Assembly: GCA_027082955.1 (NCBI GenBank)
Contig: JALWTA010000002.1
Location: forward strand, 1-32,490
Direction of reading: 5' to 3'
DNA: 32,490 bases
DNA from: Sulfurovum sp.
GTDB taxonomy: Bacteria; Campylobacterota; Campylobacteria; Campylobacterales; Sulfurovaceae
In this document: in pieces, positions 30,180-32,490 of the stretch
Layout of the letters: the number at the start of each line of letters is the position of its first letter
Position numbering within the stretch: position 1 is the stretch's first letter
The notes under the pieces: model-generated
What the model was told of the DNA's origin: nothing
Database searches by the model: none
What the model saw: only the letters and a program-made list of their open reading frames with translations
Position numbers and translations under genes: made by a program

Positions 30180-30443
30180 AGCAAACAACTCTTTAATGAA
30201 CCCATACTTGATCATAATGGATCTGTAAGCATGTTTTGTTGCATCATTTTCCTCTGTGCCAAATTTTGCAACATAGGCATCAAAAGAACACCCCTCTTCC
30301 TCTCGAAGGAGGGTGTCTATCTTAAAATAAGCCTCACGTTGAACACGAAGTTCCTCAGCTCTTCTACTTGCCCTTGTCGCTCTGTATAGTCTTTTCTCTC
30401 GAAGTTGTACTTCTTTGGTTTTTTTTCTTCTCAAATACTGCAT
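30147..30443 (-). CDS. Cassette 1 minus-strand GCSFDAY protein
   Basis: The product has 98 residues from ATG 30443 (MQYLRRKKTKEVQLREKRLY), after AAGGAAGG. The basic N-terminus is followed by EEEGCSFDAYVAKFGTEEND, a motif shared with the 31034 gene (17 identical bases, GCATCAAAAGAACACCC at 30277-30293 and 31164-31180). It is convergent with the plus-strand partner, with overlapping 3' ends. It lies in the early lytic direction. Function is unknown. Confidence 0.65.
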   Translation of the reverse strand: MQYLRRKKTKEVQLREKRLYRATRASRRAEELRVQREAYFKIDTLLREEEGCSFDAYVAKFGTEENDATKHAYRSIMIKYGFIKELFALPKPHGSLVV

Positions 30444-30464
30444 AACCCTTCCTTTTTTTACTTG

Positions 30465-30554
30465 GTGAAACACTTTACCCCGTTTTCACGTTTCACGCCA
30501 AACCCCCGCCACACCGCACATATAGAGCCGTGAAGCAGGTGAAACGCGTGAAAC
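30465..30554. repeat. Cluster of GTGAAAC/GTTTCAC sites
   Basis: GTGAAAC occurs at 30465-30471, 30539-30545 and 30548-30554, and its complement at 30490-30496, in a 90-base gene-free stretch. The same heptamer is at 16300-16306 and 32094-32100. It recalls the TTTCAC core of Mu end and enhancer sites, so an internal transposition enhancer or operator cluster is possible. Confidence 0.45.
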
Positions 30555-30587
30555 GCACCTTTTTGTTTCGTGGACAAATCCACACAA

Positions 30588-30657
30588 GAGCCCTCGCAGC
30601 GAAGATCGGGGGAAGGAGGAAGATCTCTGCAAAAGGAAGGAAGGCCCGCGAGGGCTC
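30588..30657. promoter_or_regulatory. Long imperfect inverted repeat with purine-rich loop
   Basis: GAGCCCTCGC (30588-30597) pairs with GCGAGGGCTC (30648-30657), and after one mismatch five more bases match outward (ACACA/TGTGT). Inside, AGATC (30603-30607) and GATCT (30622-30626) with GCAG/CTGC form a second stem. The loop is rich in GGAGG-like sequence. The rest of 30444-30855 contains no gene. Confidence 0.5.
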
Positions 30658-30797
30658 ATGTGTAGATTTTGGGTGCGTGCTGCTCTCCGGCACACACCCG
30701 TTTACAAATACCTCGACATCACTTGTTCAAAGTGTCTCCGGCGGACGCACCGGAGAGGTAAGACAAATATCACAGTGCATTCACACTGAAAGCCCAT

Positions 30798-30825
30798 TTT
30801 GTGGTAAGATATCATGTGCCACAAA
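30798..30825 (+). promoter_or_regulatory. Cassette 2 promoter with inverted repeat
   Basis: A -10-like TAAGAT (30805-30810) lies between TTTGTGG (30798-30804) and CCACAAA (30819-30825), about 46 bases before the ATG at 30856. A protein bound to the repeat would block the promoter. The -35 is weak. Confidence 0.4.
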
Positions 30826-30855
30826 CACAACATCAAAACAAAAGGAGCCATCACT

Positions 30856-31053
30856 ATGGACAACACACAACTAAAAGAGATACTCGAAACACTACGCCTG
30901 TGTACACAGGCAAACACCGGTCACCTCAGCGCACTTTACGAAAAGCTCAAAGAAAATGAGCCGGAAAACCATGGAATCTCTACCGCTTTAACCCAGCTTG
31001 CCGATCTGACAAAAGAGATAGAGAACCTCTACACTAAAATTGAAGACTTCTAG
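30856..31053 (+). CDS. Cassette 2 plus-strand coiled-coil protein
   Basis: The product has 65 residues from ATG 30856 (MDNTQLKEILETLRLCTQAN), after AAAAGGAGCCATCACT. It ends TKEIENLYTKIEDF, sharing EIENLYTK and leader sequence with the 29904 gene, and is therefore its shorter paralogue. Its 3' end overlaps the convergent 31034 gene by 20 bases. Function is unknown. Confidence 0.65.
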   Translation: MDNTQLKEILETLRLCTQANTGHLSALYEKLKENEPENHGISTALTQLADLTKEIENLYTKIEDF

Positions 31054-31264
31054 CCATCTCTCGCAGGTCTTCATTCTTTGCATATATCGCTAGCTCAGCC
31101 AATGCAAGGTGCTTAAGACCTGCTACCTTCAGATGTTTACTGTCTCGAAAACGCTCCATATACGCATCAAAAGAACACCCAAACTCCTCTTTCACCATCT
31201 CATCAAGCTCCTCTTCCATCTTCCGTTTTGCCCAGCTCACAACAGTAAGTATGTCTTTTCTCAT
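31034..31264 (-). CDS. Cassette 2 minus-strand GCSFDAY protein
   Basis: The 76-residue helical product (MRKDILTVVSWAKRKMEEEL) contains VKEEFGCSFDAYMERFRDSK, the motif shared with the 30147 gene. It is the first gene after the near-consensus early promoter at 31345-31373 and so is probably among the first lytic proteins made. It is convergent with, and overlaps, the plus-strand partner. Confidence 0.65.
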   Translation of the reverse strand: MRKDILTVVSWAKRKMEEELDEMVKEEFGCSFDAYMERFRDSKHLKVAGLKHLALAELAIYAKNEDLREMARSLQF

Positions 31265-31344
31265 CGTTTTTCCTCTTGGTTTATTCTCACTCTTATTGTA
31301 AAAAGTGTCGCTTTTTGGCTATACTTTTACGAAGTGGTAAGAGA

Positions 31345-31373
31345 ATTATACGACAAAATATGTCATAAGTCAA
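31345..31373 (-). promoter_or_regulatory. Main early (lytic) promoter with operator in the spacer
   Basis: On the minus strand TTGACT (31373-31368) and TATAAT (31350-31345) are exactly 17 bases apart. The palindrome GACATATTTTGTC fills the spacer (31364-31352). A bound repressor would exclude RNA polymerase. Transcription would run left through both GCSFDAY genes, ner and muA. Confidence 0.8.
31352..31364. promoter_or_regulatory. Repressor operator O1
   Basis: GACAAAATATGTC follows the pattern GACA-N3-TA(T/C)GTC seen three times around the repressor start. It lies between the -35 and -10 of the early promoter. Confidence 0.65.
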
Positions 31374-31382
31374 GAGAATAAC

Positions 31383-31395
31383 GACAAATTACGTC
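31383..31395. promoter_or_regulatory. Repressor operator O2
   Basis: GACAAATTACGTC lies 31 bases (three helical turns) from O1, between the early promoter -35 and the repressor ATG, so it could also autoregulate the repressor. Confidence 0.6.
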
Positions 31396-31409
31396 AGAAA
31401 GGTGAAAAA

Positions 31410-32033
31410 ATGGAGAATATAGGTGACAGAATATGTCGTGTCAGGAGAGATAGAAAGCTTTCACAGTCCGATATAGCCGATGCTTTAGGTATATCGACAC
31501 GTACTTATCAACGTTTTGAAAAAAATCCAGAGGAACTTGATAGAATACGTCAAGTGGCATCATTATTGGATGTTTCTTATGATTGGTTGCTTACAGGAAA
31601 AGACAACAATGATATAGCACCTATCATAGATAATTCGTTGTCTGTGTCTCTTTACAGAGGAGGAGCTGGGGAAGGAATATATAATTTTGAAAGCAGTAAA
31701 TACCTTCTTTCTCTTAATACTGATATATTCCCAGAGCTAAAAGGAAAACCAATTACTGCTATAGAGGTTGTTGGTGACTCTATGGAGCCTATTTTGAGAA
31801 AGGGGGACTATATCCTTGTTACGCCACAGGACAGAGAGCGTCGTACCGAGGATGGTATTTATGCTATACGCCTTGATGGTGCCATCAAGATCAAGGCACT
31901 GCAGTTCCAGCTTGATGGTACAATTAAGATTATCTCATATAACCACCATTACTCATCAGAGATCTATGATCCGGCTGTCTCTCAGGTCGACTTCGAGATC
32001 CTTGGAAAACACTGTCTTACTATTGCAAGATAA
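31410..32033 (+). CDS. Phage repressor, HTH plus S24 (LexA-like) domain
   Basis: This 207-residue protein has an N-terminal HTH (about 5-60: RICRVRRDRKLSQSDIADAL). It also has a C-terminal S24 autoprotease domain with Ser124 in VGDSMEP and a candidate Lys at 160 or 162 (GAIKIK), plus an Ala-Gly (86-87) cleavage candidate in RGGAGEG. This architecture implies RecA-triggered cleavage and SOS induction, unlike the classic Mu c repressor, which lacks the protease. Three GACA-N3-TAYGTC sites flank or overlap its start. It is transcribed away from the lytic genes. Confidence 0.9.
   Translation: MENIGDRICRVRRDRKLSQSDIADALGISTRTYQRFEKNPEELDRIRQVASLLDVSYDWLLTGKDNNDIAPIIDNSLSVSLYRGGAGEGIYNFESSKYLLSLNTDIFPELKGKPITAIEVVGDSMEPILRKGDYILVTPQDRERRTEDGIYAIRLDGAIKIKALQFQLDGTIKIISYNHHYSSEIYDPAVSQVDFEILGKHCLTIAR
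31425..31437. promoter_or_regulatory. Repressor operator O3, inside the repressor gene
   Basis: GACAGAATATGTC lies 42 bases from O2 (four helical turns), within codons 6-10 of the repressor. It matches O1 and O2 and may serve negative autoregulation. Confidence 0.55.
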
Positions 32034-32370
32034 TACGATTCACATTTATACTGTAAAAAATCGTGTCCCGAGGTATGTCCTTAGCTTCACGGCGTTTCAC
32101 ACGGCAAACCACTCACAAACCACGCTCTCACCGACAAAAACACCGCATCCAACCCAAAAACAGTGATGCACCGCCTCGTTTCATCTGCACTATCCCTCAC
32201 AACCGCCCAAAAACCCGACAAACAACCCCAAAAATGAACCAGTTCAAAAAAGTTCAATGAAACATAAACTGCTTCATCACCTTTTTAAAACCATTTTCAC
32301 CCCACAAACCCCCACCACACCGCAAACCACACGAAACACCCCCCATTCACTTTTTAACTGATCCCCCACA
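32034..32370. other. Prophage left end (phage orientation), non-coding
   Basis: No credible gene is seen in this 337-base stretch. The plus strand is strongly C/A-rich and G-poor, unlike the genes. It contains the end element at 32042-32064, a GTTTCAC site at 32094-32100 and ends ATCCCCCACA, the mirror of TGTG at 98. Transposase-binding sites are expected here. Confidence 0.5.
32042..32064 (-). repeat. End element, right copy (inverted)
   Basis: The reverse complement of this segment matches 126-148 at 21 of 23 positions. It begins nine bases after the repressor stop. If it is a transposase site it lies about 306 bases inside the proposed end at 32370, against about 28 inside the other end. 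Confidence 0.5.
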
Positions 32371-32389
32371 TTAGATTTCGAAGATCATG
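32371..32389 (+). repeat. 19-bp direct repeat, right border copy
   Basis: This copy is identical to 81-99. It directly follows the CACA proposed as phage terminus and runs into the 14-bp tandem array. Together with the left copy it marks the prophage borders. Confidence 0.8.
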
Positions 32390-32490
32390 AAACTCCAAAG
32401 ATGAAACTCCAAAGATGAAACTCCAAAGATGAAACTCCAAAGATGAAACTCCAAAGATGAAACTCCAAAGATGAAACTCCAAAGATGAAA
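32387..32490 (+). repeat. 14-bp tandem repeat array running off the window
   Basis: ATGAAACTCCAAAG is present in seven perfect consecutive copies (32387-32484) plus six bases of an eighth. The unit is not a multiple of three and any frame through it meets TGA, so it cannot be part of a long coding sequence in this copy number. It is either a host minisatellite or an assembly end effect. Confidence 0.9.

Noticed and set aside
30486-30874. Several 66-114 codon frames in the block between the cassettes
   Set aside because: They cover inverted repeats and promoter elements, have no ribosome sites and show no protein features; the block is treated as regulatory.
29904-31264. Calling the convergent cassettes toxin-antitoxin systems
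   Set aside because: Classical pairs are co-oriented operons and neither product resembles a known toxin; only the duplicated convergent arrangement is supported.
31816-32260. Plus-strand frames overlapping the repressor end and phage end
   Set aside because: Out-of-frame with the repressor and running into C/A-rich non-coding DNA without start signals.
32387-32490. Tandem repeats as a CRISPR array
   Set aside because: The 14-bp units are directly adjacent with no spacers and no cas genes are nearby.
1-32490. Contractile (myovirus) tail as in Mu and P2
   Set aside because: No sheath, baseplate wedge or gpD/gpX-like gene was found; tube, chaperone and tape measure alone indicate a siphovirus-type tail.

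Overview
The window holds an almost complete Mu-like transposable prophage of about 32.3 kb. Its probable limits are near positions 98 and 32370, with a little flanking DNA on each side. Gene content and composition (AT-leaning, short overlapping genes, many ATGA/TGATG start-stop junctions, strong AGGAG ribosome sites) suggest a Gram-negative host, most likely in the Campylobacterota (Sulfurimonas/Sulfurovum-type). That host call is inference; no host gene long enough to prove it is present.

Read from right to left, the layout is as follows. (1) 32034-32370 is a gene-free, C/A-rich left end of the phage. (2) 29535-32033 is the control region. It has an S24-type repressor on the plus strand and a near-consensus minus-strand early promoter with a repressor-like palindrome in its spacer. 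It also has two paralogous convergent gene pairs and a Ner-like regulator. (3) 16590-29548 is a long minus-strand operon. It runs MuA transposase, MuB ATPase, small regulators, a DUF3164 protein, endolysin, a DUF721-like protein, a RepA-like ATPase, GemA, a zinc-ribbon protein, a MuF head protein with a toxin-like tail, an HK97-gp10-like neck protein, hypotheticals, and an XRE repressor/antirepressor pair. (4) 16294-16589 is a non-coding gap with back-to-back terminators and a possible structured small RNA. (5) 13274-16293 is a short plus-strand operon: portal, terminase, DUF1353. (6) 187-13125 is the late minus-strand operon. It runs XkdF-like protease/scaffold, P2-type capsid, connector genes, holin-like genes, tail tube, tail chaperone, tape measure, tail tip, fibre, fibre chaperone, and a nucleoside-hydrolase-like lipoprotein as cargo at the phage right end.

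The genes combine Mu-type replication by transposition (A, B, GemA, DUF3164, MuF) with a P2/PBSX-type head (portal, gpP-like terminase, gpN-like capsid) and an apparently non-contractile tail: there is a tail-tube gene but no sheath gene. Portal and terminase are inverted relative to the rest of the late genes. Lysis genes are split, with the endolysin in the early/middle operon and the holin candidates in the late operon.

The most interesting items are: the duplicated convergent gene pairs lying antisense to the lytic transcript; a programmed -1 frameshift that explains a 283-base hole before the tape-measure gene; the MuF toxin-like C-terminus; the lipoprotein cargo gene; a 272-residue zinc-ribbon gene between 76-bp direct repeats; and a nested scaffold start. 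A 19-bp direct repeat at the prophage borders, too long for ordinary Mu target duplication, sits next to a 14-bp tandem array at the right edge.
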